From the NCBI GenBank assembly GCA_030267565.1, contig BRXU01000022.1:1074001-1138000 (forward strand): DNA of 64,000 bases, in the 5' to 3' direction. This DNA is from Pleodorina starrii. Lineage: Eukaryota; Chlorophyta; Chlorophyceae; Chlamydomonadales; Volvocaceae. The position numbers and the translations under genes were made by a program. Below, one piece after another: positions 10,985 to 24,511 of the stretch; within the stretch, counting starts at the first letter, position 1; each line of letters opens with the position of its first letter. The notes beneath the pieces were generated by a model, which worked only from the letters and a program-made list of their open reading frames with translations, ran no database searches and had not been told where the DNA came from.

Positions 10985-13900
10985 CTAGGGGCCGTTTCCG
11001 AAAGTCGGCGGCAGGCCGTAGCAAACAGGTGCCGCCCCAATGAGGTAAGCGAGCTTGCAGGCGCCCCGGCTGCTCGTGACCGCCAGGCCCAACGGTTGGC
11101 TGCCAGCCTGCACATCCGGGCAGTGCAACTCGGACTTGGCAGCATTGGTCCTGCAGGTGCTGCTTGCGGTCATTGGCTGGCAGCCGGCGCAGCCAAGCCA
11201 CGCGTGCATCAGCGCCTGGCAGTAGCGGTCGATGTCCCGGTCCGTGACGTCCCACAGGTTGGCAACCAACGCCGGGCAGCCTGCCGAACGGAGGCAGAGG
11301 ACGATGAGGGAATCCAAAAATTCAAATTAGCAAAACGCCCTACGCGAATGCAAGGATTAAGGCCGATGCACTGCCCAACCAAAGATAGTTGAGGCGGTCT
11401 CTGAAGATAGACCAAGGAAACACGTAATACGCACCGGCGAGTATGTAAGCCACCGCTGCGCCCGAAGGGTCGTACGCTCCGTGCAAGCGTAGGCTCCCGC
11501 TGCTGCAGCCCATCAGCAGGCACGTCGCGCACCGCTGCAGCTTCCGCAGCAGGGGCAGGGGCAGGAACTGCTCGCCGCTGCCGTGCCCAAAGTAAAGGAA
11601 CAGGTCGCGGGACTGCAGCGCCGCCAGCAGCGCCTGGGAGCTCGGGCGCTCGCCGGTGATGCCCTGGAGGAAGCAGCGACGGCAATCCATTTGCGTTCCT
11701 TGCGGCGAGAGTTCAGGTTCTCAGCGGCGCGCAAGCAGCTCACTACGCTTTTCGCTGCACGTGCGAGCCCCACAGAGAGAAGAGCAACCCAAGGCGCGGC
11801 ATTCCATTCTTACCTCCCAGAGGGGCTGCGCCTCGAGGATGGGCCGGAAGAAGCTTTGCGTCTCAACCAGGTCGCCGCAAGGATTGAGCACGTAAAAGGC
11901 CGATACTCCGGGCTTCATGTTCCCTGTGGAAGAGGACTCGCGCTTGCCGCCAGATTTCGCTGGCCCAGCAGCCCCACCGAAGTCGCTCGCCCCACTCGCG
12001 TGCCCCATCCCAGGGCGCTGTACTGCAGCCGCGCAGGCGACTGGTAGGCTTAGGATGCGGTAGATCTCCTTGCCGTGGCAGCATGGGATGCTTTCCCAAG
12101 GAAGACCATGCAGCGCGTGGCTGAGAACTAGCAGCACTGGGCCAGCGCTCTGCTGCGGCGCCGCGCCGCATGCCTCCGGTTTTGAGTCAGCGCCCATGCT
12201 GGCGGTGGGCTCTGGCTGCGCTGATGCGCCAGCCGTGACGCGTCCGGTGTCCAGCTTATTGGTCCCGGAGGCTGAGTCCTCGAGGACGGCTGCTCCCGTG
12301 CGACTGCGCGTTGCCAGCCGGGTGGACGCGCCCCGCGCTGCGCTCTTCGATGCCGCTGCCAGGCTGCGGAGTCGGCGAAGGCAAGGGCATGGGTGTGTAC
12401 AGGCGACTTGTCAAGCCGTCGCAAAGAAAACTCGTGCAAAGGAACTCATGTGGTGCGGGTTCAGGTTAATAGCATCGAAGCTTGTGACCAGGCAGCGATG
12501 CACCTAGGAACTGTACGCCATGCACAAGCCCATGACGAAACCTAATTCAAGGCAAGTGATAGCTACCTTGGCGGCTCAGGTTGCGTTGCCGTCGCGCGCG
12601 TTGTGCGCCTGGCCCGTCCGGTTGTGTCCAGCGCGGCCGCCGACTGCTGCGGTGCGTTTTCCGCGTCCGCAGACTCAGCGGCCACACTCGAGGAAGCAGC
12701 ACCAAGCCGCCGAGTGGTGTCCCGGAGGCCCGACCTGGGCCCGGCAGCGGCGCCTTGCAGCGGCCCACACGCCGTGCCCGGCCGCGCGCGAGAAGGTGGA
12801 ACAACCGCTGTACGGCCGACGGTGGTGCGCGCTGCCGCCGGGCCAGTCCCCCGGCCACTCGCTTCGCTCCCCGGCGACGCGTCCGTGCAGCGCGCGCCGC
12901 CGACGCTCACTGCGCCAGGACCGGTGGCAAGCTCCGCCGGGGGGAGCTTTAGCAGCTGGACTCGGGCGGCCGCCTCCGCGGCCGCGAGTTCCACTGCCAG
13001 GCTGCTGGCGCTGGACGCCCCACCGGAGATCCCGAGCTGGCCGCAGACGACACCTAACAAGACAGCCAGGTCGCCGCCCTGCAGGTGACGCATCCCCGAC
13101 AGCGCGACCGAGAGCAGGTCTCGAAGGACGGCCACCCGGCCGCCGCCAGCCGCGTCGCTGCTGCCGTCGCGCTCCCCCAGCAGTGAAGAGAAGTGCTCTA
13201 CAATGAAGCCCTCGGCGGCTGCCCGCCACACACCCAGGTGCGCGCTGGGTGACGACAGCAGGAGGCAACGCCACGGCCCCAGGCACTGCTCGTCCAGCTC
13301 CTGCAGCAGCCCCTTGACGCTGTTGTCCAGCGCGACGCGCGTCTGCGACGCAGACGACGTAATGCGCGCCGACATTACGGGCCGGATGGGACACCGCGTG
13401 GCCGCGCTGCAAACAACCTAGCCGATCGGTACTTTGATTTTGGCCCAAGACAAAAGTCCACGGCGCTCAGAACCCCACATGGCAAGTCGGCATGGTGGCG
13501 CTTGCAGGCACGTAACCAAGTGCGCACCTTCCACCATTTGACCTTGTGGCTCTGAACTGATGGCGCGTCCTGGTCGACCTGCATGCTGTCGCCGCTCTCG
13601 TCGAGGAGCCTGCGCAGCCGTGCCACGCACTGGTCCAGCACGTGGCTGGGCGAGGAGCTTGATGTGACGGCCCGCTCCGGAGGCTGTTGGCCGGCAGTGT
13701 CAGCGCCGGAGCTGGGCAGGACCACCAGCAGGGGCGCACTGTCACGGGAGGCTCGGCCCACGAGGAGCTGATGAGCTGCGTGCGGGAACAACAAACACAT
13801 GGGCCTGGCAGGGTTAGGAAAGCGGCGAGCCAGCGTTCGGCACCCAGAAGCGTGAGCATTTCGGTGCCCTGCTTAACCACACCCTTTTGCTTCCGCAAGG

Positions 13901-16900
13901 TCTTACCCTGGCTGTCTTGTACGATGGCCGACACCACTGCGCCAGCCGGGAGAACTGACAGCGTTCCGCGCAGCCATGCCTCGGCGCCGCTCTCCAGGGC
14001 CGTGAAAGAGCCAGAGCTGCCGGCGCCGTCTAAGTCCAGGCTAGACAGCATTGACAAGACGGCTTCACGGACGTCTGTCGTGAAAGCAATCTCCTCCCCG
14101 GCCTTGCGCCCCATACCGGCGTCGTCTGCCTTGCCGCTGGAAGCCGAGGCGTCCTCCGTGCGAGTGTGGGACGCGATTGCGCCGGAAGGCTGTCCCGCGC
14201 CTCGGGACACGTATCGCTCCGACTCCCGCTGCAGGGCCTGCTGTTGCGCGTACGACATGCAGTGCCCAAGATGCAAGAACATAGTCGCGGCGTATGGCAG
14301 GCCCAGCGCGATGGATGCATTCAACAGCTGGCGGCAGGCGTACACGGCAGCGAGTGGCAGCTGCCAGCAGAGCTGCAACGACCGCAATAATGCTGGGACG
14401 TCCACGGCAGGCGCGCTCGCCCAAGAGGCTGCATTCGCATGTCGCGCAGGCTCCTGCTGGTCCTGCTTGGCAGAGCTTCTCGACAAGCCACAGCCGACTT
14501 TGGCCTTGACACCTGCAATAGGAAAGCGACGCGCGGCTCAAGGGTATGTACAATCAACATGTTGGGCCACGTTTATGGGAATCCCTGTGCTTACCCCGCT
14601 TGCTCGATTGGTCGGTGCTTGTCGACTCATCAGCCGTGTCAGACATGACACTGTCTGCTGCTTGTGCTGAGCCGTCCTTGGAGCCGCAGCTGGCAGGCTG
14701 AAGGCCCCCCAGGCCCACAATCGACGAGGTGCCGTAGCTGGTCGGTGCAATGGATGATGCGCGGTGGGCCAGGACCAGCCCGTAGTCCACCGGCCAGACT
14801 TCTGCCGCGCTGCGTTTGGAGCACGCCAACGCGGCCTGCTCCAGCTGCCCCAGCGCGGCCTGCAGGCGCTGGCGGGCCTCATGGTGGCGGCCCAGCTGCA
14901 ACAACGCCTCGGCGCGCAGCCTCTCAAGCTGGGCGCGCAGGCAAACGCCGTGCCAGGCCAAAGCATCATGGCGTTTGCGAACATCCGTGCAGCCCGTGCC
15001 GCACGCAGCCGCCTGCTTCTGCTGGTGTACTGCCGATATCGCAGCTTCAAATGCCGCGATGCCGCTCTGGCTGGCGGCGTCGACCTCGCCGTGCCGCTCC
15101 CGGAGAAGCGCGAGCCGTGCGCGGGCCGAGCACGAATGCGCCGTGAGCAGCGCGGCCTCGATGGTGTCGCACGTGCCGGACGTGCTCGCGACGACAGCGG
15201 CTGCCTCCAGCTGCGTAGCTGCAGCCTCTGCATCGCCGCGCCGGCAGGATAGCTCCGCCTGATAATTGCAGCACAGAGCCCGCACGCCAGCCGCGCCAAA
15301 CATCTCCGCCGTCCGACTGCACTCCTTCCAGAAGAACATGGCGTCCTCCACGCAGCCTGCGGCTTCAAACACGCGCGCTGCGTTGTGCAGGGACGCCATG
15401 TGCGCTGCTGCGACTGCCCACGCCAGGCCAACGCTCAAGCCGCGTCCGGACTGTGCTTCCTGTGAGGTGCCCTTGTCGGCCTGACCGGAGGAAGGGCCGC
15501 CCTTTCCGGGCTGCTGCTGCTGCTCCGCGCCGCTGGGGAGGTCGTCGTGTGCAACGACTGCGTCCGAGGTGTAGTCCAGTGCGCTGGCAGCCGCACCCGA
15601 CTTGACGGCAGCTGCAGCTGCCTGTGCTGGCGTCATGCTGCTGGAGCCCGTTTCTGCCGACGCGGACGACTTGCTGGTCCCTGCTGCACCACCCTCGTCC
15701 CACGGGCGCGGGCAATCGAGCCGTTCGAATAGGCCGTACGTGATACGCAGCGCCTCGTACGCCTGCACGTAGGCGCTCGACGTCTTGCCGGCACGCAGGT
15801 AGGCGGCGGCTGCAATCTGGTGGCACTGGCAGCGCAGCAGCTGCGGTCCAGGGCCGTGCCGCAAAAAGCCGCTGCGCTCCATCTCTGCGCCGCAGGCATC
15901 CGCGATGCTGGCAACCTCGACATGGTCGGTCGCATCCGTGGCGTAGACGCCCCTGCGTACATGACATGACACGTTGCACCGTGAGCACGGCCGCAGCAGG
16001 GCCGCAGCGAGGAGGTCATTGTGCAACCCAGCCGATTACGACACCCTACCTGATCGGCTCCGTGACCTTGAGCACCTCCGCCAGCTTCCTGTGCTCCGTC
16101 GCGTCCGCGCAGGCTTCACCGAGGGGCGCAGTGGGCTGAACGCCGACCACCCATGCCATACATGTCGTAAGCGGCATTGTCGCAGACAGCAGGTACACGT
16201 GCTGCTCGCGAAGCTTAACCTGCGGATAATAAGGACGCCCGTTGAACCAGGAATCTGATCGTTCGTCATGGCCACAGCGCAACATAGCCCCAGACGGGTA
16301 TGCCATCGCGCCTGATCTGTGATACATTTGGTGGTTTGATTGTGATGCGTGGCACAACATCAGGCTTACCTGGTGCCCCAGAACTCGCATAAGCCGCCAA
16401 ACGACGTCGCCGCTGTAGCTTACCGCCTCCGGGTGGGCATCTGGGTGCAGGTGCACGTACTGCTGAACCTGCAGGGCCGCGTGCAGCGTCGCCTGGGGCA
16501 TCCGCAGCATCAGGGTCGCCTCGTCCCCAGCGTGCCCTGCCAGCAGACGACGCCACAGGGCTATTGCCTGGCCGATGTGGCTTGACGCGCCCACGGCGGC
16601 CTGCAGGAGAAACGTTGAGGTAGTACCGCATCAGATGGTGTGCGTGCTTGGATGAGACGTTTCGACCGCGTGCTAGGTAAGGCTAGCCGGAAGCGTGACT
16701 GTTAAAGGGCACGACCAAGCTTAGGAGAAGCCGAGGTGTAATGCCAACCAGACACAGGATGGCTGAGCGCGCGCCTATGTGGCCGTACCTCGGAGCCATG
16801 CCCAGTGAGTTGAAGCTGCGCAAGGCACAATCCCAGTTGTGCGTGAGACAGCGCGGCCGAGTCCAGCAACCCGAGCTCGGTGGTGGGTAAGGCGCGCTCC

Positions 16901-19900
16901 TCCTGACACCCAGACAGCTGTGCGTCCAGGAGCTCGCAGCTGGCGCGCAGGTCACTGGCCTGAGCTTCCAGCGTCGCCCCTGACGCTATCGCCTTCACCA
17001 ACAGCTCCCGTGCGCACAGGGCCTGGGTGCTCCCGGCAAAGCGGACGCACTTGCTCAGAGCACCTATGCAACGCACGAGGGGTCAAACGCAGACGTGAAA
17101 AGACTGATCTCCACGCATCGTAAAGGGAGAGCAAGGCACACACGCAACACAAGGGCTAGGGAGTTAAAAGTCGTACCTAGAACGGCAGCGGCGTAAAGCA
17201 ACTGGAGGCTATCTTCCTCGCGCCGCTTGCTCTCCTCCCGCACCACCTCCAGCTCTTGAACGGCGTACAGGTCCAGCGCGTCAAGCAGCTCTGAGTGACC
17301 ACCCTTCTCAACCGCTGCCGCCGCTAGCAGCTGTATCAGGGTGCGCGGCACCACGGACGCCGCTTTGGACACAGCGGGCTTGCAAGCGGCCGCGTCAGTG
17401 GCCGGTTCACTGGGCCGAGAAGCCTGGGGTTGCGCGTCTGCTTGCATCCGCTGCAGCCGGCCGCCGCGCCTTTGCGCTTTGCAAGGAGCCGCCGGCGCTA
17501 CTGACGCCGCTGCAACCGGAGCTGCAGACGGCTGAGGCGCCGCGGCCGCCGCCGCCAACATGGCAGCGTCGTAGGCGGCAAGGCTGGACTGCACGAAGTG
17601 TTTGGTGAGCGACCACATGAGGTGGGCTTTGCCGTCAGCGACCTGTGGGGTGGCAAACGGACATTACTCCTGGGTATCTACGCCTCGCGAAACGCTGATT
17701 TCGCGCGCAAGGGTGACATATCGCCTCCACGGCCACGCGCTTGTTGGGCTTACCGCGTGCATTTTGGCCACGTAATTAGCTGCAGCCGCCATTGCGGCCT
17801 CGTGCGTGGCGAGCTGCTGAAGTGCGGTCACGTGCGCCTTGCACTTCTTGACGAGCTGCGATACGTCCGCCTCGGGGAGCGGGTTACCCTGGCCATAAAT
17901 CTGGCGAACACGTTCGAAACCGATATCCGCTGCGGCCTGCAGGAGGACCGCCGCCGGTGCCGTGTGCTGTGCCTGGAGCAGGTCAAGCCCTGCACAGCAG
18001 ACGCCACCCAAGCCTCATCGACATATTGGGGCAGACCGCGATAGGTTTTACTGTTCCACGCACCTGCATTCCCGAGAGACGCAGAGATGTTTTGCAGTGT
18101 GGCTGGCCCAACCCCGCGGGATTCGCCCGAGCGCTGGCGTTGCTTGGCGCTGTGGAGCAGCTGTTTCAGGAGCTCCATGTACCGAGGCATGTCCTGGTGA
18201 AAGGAAGAGAGCTGTCCCGTGCACAGGGCGTGCGCCACTTGCACGCGCATGGCGATGGTCAGCGCCGAGGTGCCACTCGTTAATGCCTGCACGCGAGTCA
18301 GCGTGTCGTGTCTGGCAAGGCCCAGGTGGCTGAAGACAACCCAAATCAGCGGTAAGGGAAACGTACCGAATCAGCATTGACGCCCCCCAGCATGTCCAAG
18401 CAGGTGGCGCAGAGGAGCTCCATGCATTGCGAAAGCACGAGCAAGTGCCCGCCTGCGCGAACGGCGCGATTTACAAACGTAGGCCGCGTCAACAGTAGCA
18501 CCACAAGGCTTCCGTGGTTACTGCAAGTCGGGAGTGCCCCCTGGGAACGCAGCTCGCAGACGCGCAGCCCTCCCGCCTTACCAGCTGACTGGGGCGCACT
18601 CAGCAGCTGCGTCAAGATGCCGGCAACTGCGAAGCGCAGCCCGTCGAGGCAGCACCACCGTAGAGTTGTGTCAACATGGCTCAAGTTGCCTGGACTGGTC
18701 ATGAGATCTCTTGCGGCGGCCGCAAGCGCGCGAAGTAGCGCGCAGAGCTGCTCGCTCGGCACGTTATCAAGGCTGCAATGCGGCAGCAGCAATGCCACAC
18801 GCACCACAGATGCCAGCGGCTGGCCTGCTTGCAACCTGAACGGCGATCAGCGACCGTCACTGGTCAGAGCGGTTCATGCAAATGCACGAAAAAGGGGGGC
18901 AAATAACCATGACTCACCGGTCATCCTGCACCGACGACTGTCCCACCCGTTTTTGCACAAGGTTGATGATCAGATCGTGAAACATGGGTTGCAGGGACTC
19001 GGACAAGGACCCTGCGAAGGCATGGAGGGTCACATCAATTGATGCCGGCGACGGGTGCGTCATCGCCCCAACCAAGGCCGGGAAACCCACCATTTGTAGC
19101 GATGATGTACACCAGGGTGTCCACCAACGCAAGTTTCACCGTATCAGGCGCCGCGGCTGCGTCTTCGGCCAGCAACTGCGCGCGGCACCCTCACCCCATT
19201 GTAAAGCATATTGGACAGATGTACTGACGGCCGCGCGCTCTGCGGCGGCAGCATCAGCAATGACTTACCCCCGTGACCTCCTGCTCCCTCTGACACACGG
19301 TACCGCACAAGGTGAGAGCGCTCAGCTGCTCCGCTACCGCCTCACAGCTAAGCTTGCAGACCACGCTGGCGTACTGCAGTGTCTCGATCACCTTCGAACA
19401 CAGCCAGATGGATGACCATCACGCGTCGCATATCCCCCAGGTCAGCGACGAATCATTGCGGGCCGTCTGCTGCAGGAAAACTCCCGGCGCTGACAATATG
19501 CCCCTCACCTTGCTGAGGCAGTTCAACACTGGCTCCAGCCGCTTCGCTGCTTGCTGAGGTTCCGCTGCGTCTCTGCGGTCGATGGACACGCAGCATTGCA
19601 GGTTAGTACATTTGCCGGTAACAACGGGGCAGTCAATCCCCCGGGGTTCCCACCGGACCTGGCCAAGGCCAGCAGGCTGTCCACGGGGCCGTATATCTCC
19701 CGCCATAGCGCCTCAGCACGGCTTGCCCCTTGCTTCACCAGCTCCGCATAGCAAACCAGCACGTTGGCGATGGCCGCGATGTGCAGGTCGGCGGGGCCGG
19801 CCACGGTGCCAGGGCTTGTCGCTACTGACACCAGCAGAATTTTGCCTTGCGACATCCCATGCTCGTACAGTCCATAAGCTGTCATCTTCCGTGCCAAGTT

Positions 19901-20239
19901 GTACCTTTGTGCATCCAGTTCGTGCTGGGAGGCCTTTAGAACTGGGCGCAGGCAGTCGAGCGCATTGAGACCGAGGCTGGCCGCTGCGCCGAACACCTTA
20001 AGTTGCTCATGGCAGTAGTTCTGGTTGGGAGCAAGGCGAGCTCCCATAGACTTTATCAAAGAGAGCACGACGGGCCCATGCACGCGTGCGACTGGCCGCA
20101 ATGCATCGGTGCTGGTACTGCCCAACACCAGCAGCGGCTCCAAGATCGCAGCGATGCCATCAAAGGCATCCTTGAGCTTTTGTACGTCGGTTTCTGCACC
20201 TAGGACAGCTAGAAAGGCCTGGGCGTCCGCCATTCCCAA
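10985..20239 (-). CDS. ESP1: Separase (sister-chromatid cohesin protease)
   Basis: Separase cleaves the kleisin subunit of cohesin at anaphase and is held in check by securin or Cdk1 (known). The C-terminal protease domain is unmistakable: VLSHALHGLPWESIP, FYVLNPCGDLVETQSFF, DLFLYFGHGSGEQ with the catalytic His, LLMGCSSGSL with the catalytic Cys, CPALVANLWDVTDRDIDRY, and a final CKLAYLIGAAPVCYGLP. Precise last exons are ~12400-11814, 11663-11435 and 11280-10985, in compatible phases. Upstream, HKVKWWKVR (~13530) and LDNSVKGLLQELDE (~13310) are separase core hallmarks. Long helical-repeat (TPR-like) exons lie at 16026-14554 and in blocks up to the predicted start at 20239 (MGMADAQAFL...). About 18 exons, roughly 2,000 or more residues. 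The N-terminal half is called by continuity of open exons; exact upstream boundaries are not all resolved. Confidence 0.9.
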
Positions 20240-20581
20240 CTGCGTCTGTCAATGCCCCTTTGAGCCCTGACCTGCACCAGTTAAGTATGTAACCATACTG
20301 CCAGCATATAAATAGGACCACAATGATTAAATTAACTGTTGAACTCAGGAGCACGAGTGAGGAGGCTTTGGTTACTTCCCTGCGCATGGATTCGGCCGTA
20401 CCGGTATTCTCACCGCCCCGAAAGCAGGCAGCAACCTCACAAACGCAAATAACTTGCACCATAGAATGTCCTGGCATAAGCAATAAGACAGAGTCAGGTT
20501 ATATGACTGGCGATATATATCGAAACAGCAAGGTCTGCGACTTGCGGGCCGCGGGGTCAGAACGATATAATGTGCGCGTGC
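20240..20581. promoter_or_regulatory. Divergent promoter region, separase / DNAAF1
   Basis: The two predicted start codons (separase minus, DNAAF1 plus) are only ~340 bp apart, so both promoters must lie here or overlap the 5' UTRs. The stretch is more AT-rich than the flanking exons. No operator-like repeat or canonical TATA box stands out. Confidence 0.55.
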
Positions 20582-22640
20582 ATGACAAAGGAAGCCCTGC
20601 TTGAAATATGCAAGCAAAACCAGTTATATCGGACACCGTCCTTGAACGACAAGCTCTACTGCAATTTCAAGGGGTTCTCGCATATTGCGTGCCTAGACGA
20701 CTATGTCAACCTCAAAGCCTTGTTCCTCGAGGGCAATGTTCTTGAGAGCTTGGAGGGACTACCGCCGCTCAAGGAGCTCAAGTGCTTGTAGGTCTGGGGA
20801 GGGGCGGGTGGCACCGAGAGGGGGCTCTTCCCCAACACACCCCGCACGGGCATGTCAACCCATCCGCAAGGAAGCGTCCCTTGCACTCGTCCCAGCGCCA
20901 CAGTAACATATGTGTTGTCGGCATTCCATTACGCAGGTACGTGCAGCAGAACTGCATCCACAAGATTAGCGGCCTGGAGGCCGTCGAGAACTTGGACACC
21001 CTCAACATCAGCAACAACCACCTGACCAGCCTCGAGGGTCTCTCGTGCTGCAAGTCCCTCAGCACGCTCATCGCGGCTCACAACCACCTCGCCACGCTGG
21101 ACTCGGTAGCGCACCTGGCGGAGTGCACGGCGCTGCAGACGCTCGACCTGCAGAACAACGAGCTGTCAGACCCGGCCATCCTGGACGTGCTGAAGCAGAT
21201 CCCGGACCTGCGCTGCCTTTACCTGAAGGGCAACCCTGTGGTCTCCAACATCAGGAACTACCGAAAGGTGGTCATCACCAGCATCCCCACGCTCACCTAT
21301 TTGGACGACCGCCCCGTGTTCGACAATGAGCGGAAAGTCGCCGAGGCGTGGTGAGCGTCACGGGATCACTTGGGTAGCGCCGCTGGGCCCAGGCGTGCGC
21401 CATACATTCGTCTTGGGGGATTTGACGGACGTAGAGCTAGATTCGCTGGGGAACTGGGTTGAGGATACCGGATCGCGCATTCGAGGGTTTTGCGCGGGGC
21501 GCCTTCACAACATCACACTGGGCCTGCGTCTGGTGCGTTTGTGCAGGCTACGTGGTGGTGTGTATGCACCTTGCATACCAGAGCTTTGCGCGGGGCAGGC
21601 ATGCACAGAGATCTCGGGTTAGGGTCGCTCGTCGTGACCATGGCATGGCGCGTGTATGCTTCCCAGGCTTGCGGGTGGCTTGGACGCGGAGAGGGCCATG
21701 CGCAACAAGCTCAAGGAGGAGGAGGACGAGCGTAACCGCAAGAATCACGAGTTCATGATGCAAATGCGGGCGCAAGGCTGGCGCGAGGTATGCTGTCCGC
21801 AGGCCCCGGGCGCATTGCTGAAGGCTTTGCGGCCCCATTCAGGATGTAAGCAACCGCGTTGTTAACTGCGTGTTTGGCGCGCCTAACCCAGCTTCGTCTT
21901 CGTTAAACGTGCGTTGCATCCGCCCTTGCGCACGTTCCCCTATCTTGTCCCCCAAACTCTTAGCGACGGAAACGGCTTGGCCTTCCCGAGGGCGACACCG
22001 ACCCGGCGCTGGATAACCTAAGCGACGGCGAATATGAGTTTGAGGAGGATCCGCCGGAGCTGGTTGAGGCGCGCCAGCGGCTGGCGGCGTACACCGCGCG
22101 ACCTGGCGAGGAGGAGCCCGCAGGTGCGAACGCTAGCGTGCTTTCCTGTGAAAATTCATTAATAAGTTAGATGCTTCGCTTGTGCCGGGCGCTTTAGATC
22201 TGTGGGGTCAGGGCTTACCCCTGCCCGACAGCTCATCAGGACACAACGTTTGGGGCCCCTGGGACTGCAAAGTAAGGGATGATTTACTGGCACACACCCA
22301 GTCACCCAGTGGCGCGTTGCGCTCGGCACAGGTTGCATCTGACACACCCGCTGCACCGTAAATGCACGTAGAGTTATCGGGCCAACGGCAGCAGCTCGCA
22401 AGCGAAGGCAAGGGGATCTCGGAGGGCCAATGGCGCAGCGGGGCTGAGGACGACGCCCGCGTTTACCTGGAGTCGGTGAAGGCTGCGCAGGCGGAGCTAA
22501 ATGTGGCCGCGGTTTCATCTGAGCGCGACCAGGACCCAGTGGGGAGAGCGTCCAAAGCCGAGGGCGCTGGGGCTGACATTGCCGCAACAAGCGGCGGGCA
22601 CATGGAGGCGGGCGAAGTTGACTTGAGTGAGCTGGACTAA
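20582..22640 (+). CDS. DNAAF1: Dynein axonemal assembly factor 1 (LRRC50/ODA7-type LRR protein)
   Basis: This cytoplasmic factor is needed for preassembly of outer-arm axonemal dyneins; the Chlamydomonas counterpart is ODA7 (known). Five exons: 20582-20787, 20937-21350, 21667-21787, 21964-22123, 22372-22640. They sum to 1,170 nt, exactly 390 codons, giving 389 aa. I chose the second in-frame Met (MTKEALLEICK) because orthologs begin MTKE; another Met lies four codons upstream at 20570. The body is a run of SDS22-type leucine-rich repeats (about residues 25-180: LKALFLEGNVLESLEGL, LDTLNISNNHLTSLEGL, LQTLDLQNNELSD), closed by an LRR cap with LTYLDDRPVFDNERKVAEAW. A charged helix (LKEEEDERNRKNHEF) and an acidic tail follow. 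The protein lacks the long C-terminal extension of vertebrate homologs. Its presence implies motile cilia in the organism. Confidence 0.93.
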
Positions 22641-23056
22641 GACGTGTGTGGATTGTACCGGGTCATCGTAGAAGTGTTGAGAGCGAAAGCGTTCAGCCCA
22701 GCGAACTGCTTGAGAGTAAATACGCGGCTGCACCAAGTTGACTGCATCGAGCGTGTTTGCAACAATTACGTGCATTCTTTGGAACTATAACTCCGTCGTA
22801 TCGCGTTCGAACATGTGTTCGTTACACGGTCTTGGTTGCAGGGGACGCGTGGCTTCCGTCGTTAGGACGCGTGGCTTCCGCGAGAGTGGAGTGACCGTGC
22901 GTGCGCAGTCACATGCAATGTGCCGAGTGCGCTGCCATAGTGTAGCCTGCCAACAGCGGTTCCACAGACCCCCAACATCTGCGCCTTACGTAAAGGGCCC
23001 AGTTTTACTTATTCATGTATAGCATGTCAACAGGTTGTTCAACGCAGGCGTGGGCT
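22641..23056. other. Convergent 3' intergenic region
   Basis: Lies between the stop codons of DNAAF1 (plus) and PSF2 (minus), so it holds both 3' UTRs. It has no recognised gene. A near-duplicate of ~14 bp (GACGCGTGGCTTCCGTC/G) occurs at about 22845 and 22866. Confidence 0.55.
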
Positions 23057-24511
23057 TCATAGCGTCGCTGGAGTGTCGTTGCCCGCGAGCTGGTTCTCCT
23101 GCCACTCTTTGTCGTTCTGCGCGCGAAAGCATGGCGAGAAGGGCCCATCAGCAGGTGATGCCGGTTGGGGGACGTTGCGGTTGGGCGCTTTTGATTTTTT
23201 GTTGAGGCCACGGCACAACGCAGGACCCCTGCGTTTGCCAACTAAGCATCGGACGCCAGCAACCTTGAAACATAAGGCATGGGCATACTTGCCTTTGAGA
23301 GTTGGTGCCACATGTTAAGCGAGCTCTCAAACAAGAGGCGGATCTTGTTGCTTTCCGAGGCGCTCAGGTGGTTGAGCTTGACGGTGATGGGGCCGGACAC
23401 CTTGCGCAAGCCGTCCAGGATCTTGCTGTTCCGAACCTTCTTCAGCTCCTCAATTAGATCCTGGGTCTGCGTTTGGGTGCAGTTTGCAGACGCAGGCAAG
23501 GGGAGCGTCGCAAGTAGCAAATCGCCGCATGCAACACTTCGCATTGTCGCTCGATAAGCTAGCTGGGCCCTTCCGTGTGTCCTCGCTGTCATGAGTTAGT
23601 CCCTGTGCCTTTGCGACTCTTGGAGGTTGGGGCTTGGGGGCGTGCGTCAACCCGCTCACCTCGCATAGCTCGCTGTTGCTTCCGAATACTGCTCGCGCCT
23701 CCGTGAACAACAGCTTGCTGATCTCCACGTAGTACTGCGGTACGGGTTGAAAGTACTGCGGGTGCGTCCGTTCCTCCTCCAGCGTGCCTGGTGCGCACAG
23801 GGCATGCAAGTCGCGACTGAGAAGCATGCAGCCCGTTGACAATGAAGGAAGCGACTGTAACGACAACAACAACCGCAGCCAATTAGGGAGCCCTATGGAT
23901 TATTTTCCCATGGTCGCGAATTTTCGAGCCGTTCCCCCAGGCTCGCTCGTTCCTTTCTGGGTCGCTTGTGTCGTCTGGTCGGGGTACGCTAATAACCACA
24001 ACAACCTCAGCTTATCTCGTGGTGCCACCCTCGGTTTGAACGGCCCCATGCACTCGATTAGCTTCTTGGCATACCCACGGGCCCCACCTCTGAGCTCCTC
24101 CTTAGCCATCCAAGGCGGCAGCTGGATACGGCATTTCCCTCGCCGATAGAGTGACAGCGCCAGGTACAGGGGCACTTTAATTGGTATGTTGGGCCGGAAT
24201 GGGCCGTACGTGCCCTACACCAGGAATGTTGAGGACTGGGAAGAGGCACATGACATCCCAGGCAGTGCACACACGGACATACCTCTATGCACGTAAGCAT
24301 GCCGTTGGGGAGGTTGAGTGTGAAATTGGGGATGACCTCAATCTTCTCGTGCTCTGCGAAGAACTCGAGCTGCACAGCAAACCGTGGGGTGCGTCGGGTT
24401 ACGAAAGGTTACGAAGCGTGCCCCCAAGGGTGATGGGCCCACCTCCTCTGGTGTGAGTGGGGGATCTTCTAGCTTTGCCGCCACGTACTCGAACAAAGAC
24501 GCTGTGGGCAT
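23057..24511 (-). CDS. PSF2: GINS complex subunit PSF2
   Basis: PSF2 is one of four GINS subunits that join Cdc45 and Mcm2-7 to form the replicative CMG helicase (known). Six exons on the minus strand: 24511-24443, 24369-24283, 24214-24088, 23787-23660, 23466-23293 and 23116-23057, totalling 645 nt and 214 aa, close to the yeast protein's length. Landmarks: MPTASLFEYVAAKLEDPPLT, LEFFAEHEKIEVIPNF, the GPFRPNIPIKVPLYLALSL block, KCRIQLPPWM, YYVEISKLLF, and the terminal helical part with LNHLSASESNKIRLLFE. Phases agree at every junction. The last intron uses a GC donor (AAG|GCAAGT) in this model. A GT donor four bases downstream exists but leads to another, longer C-terminus. The gene converges on DNAAF1 and diverges from GID8. 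Confidence 0.92.
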
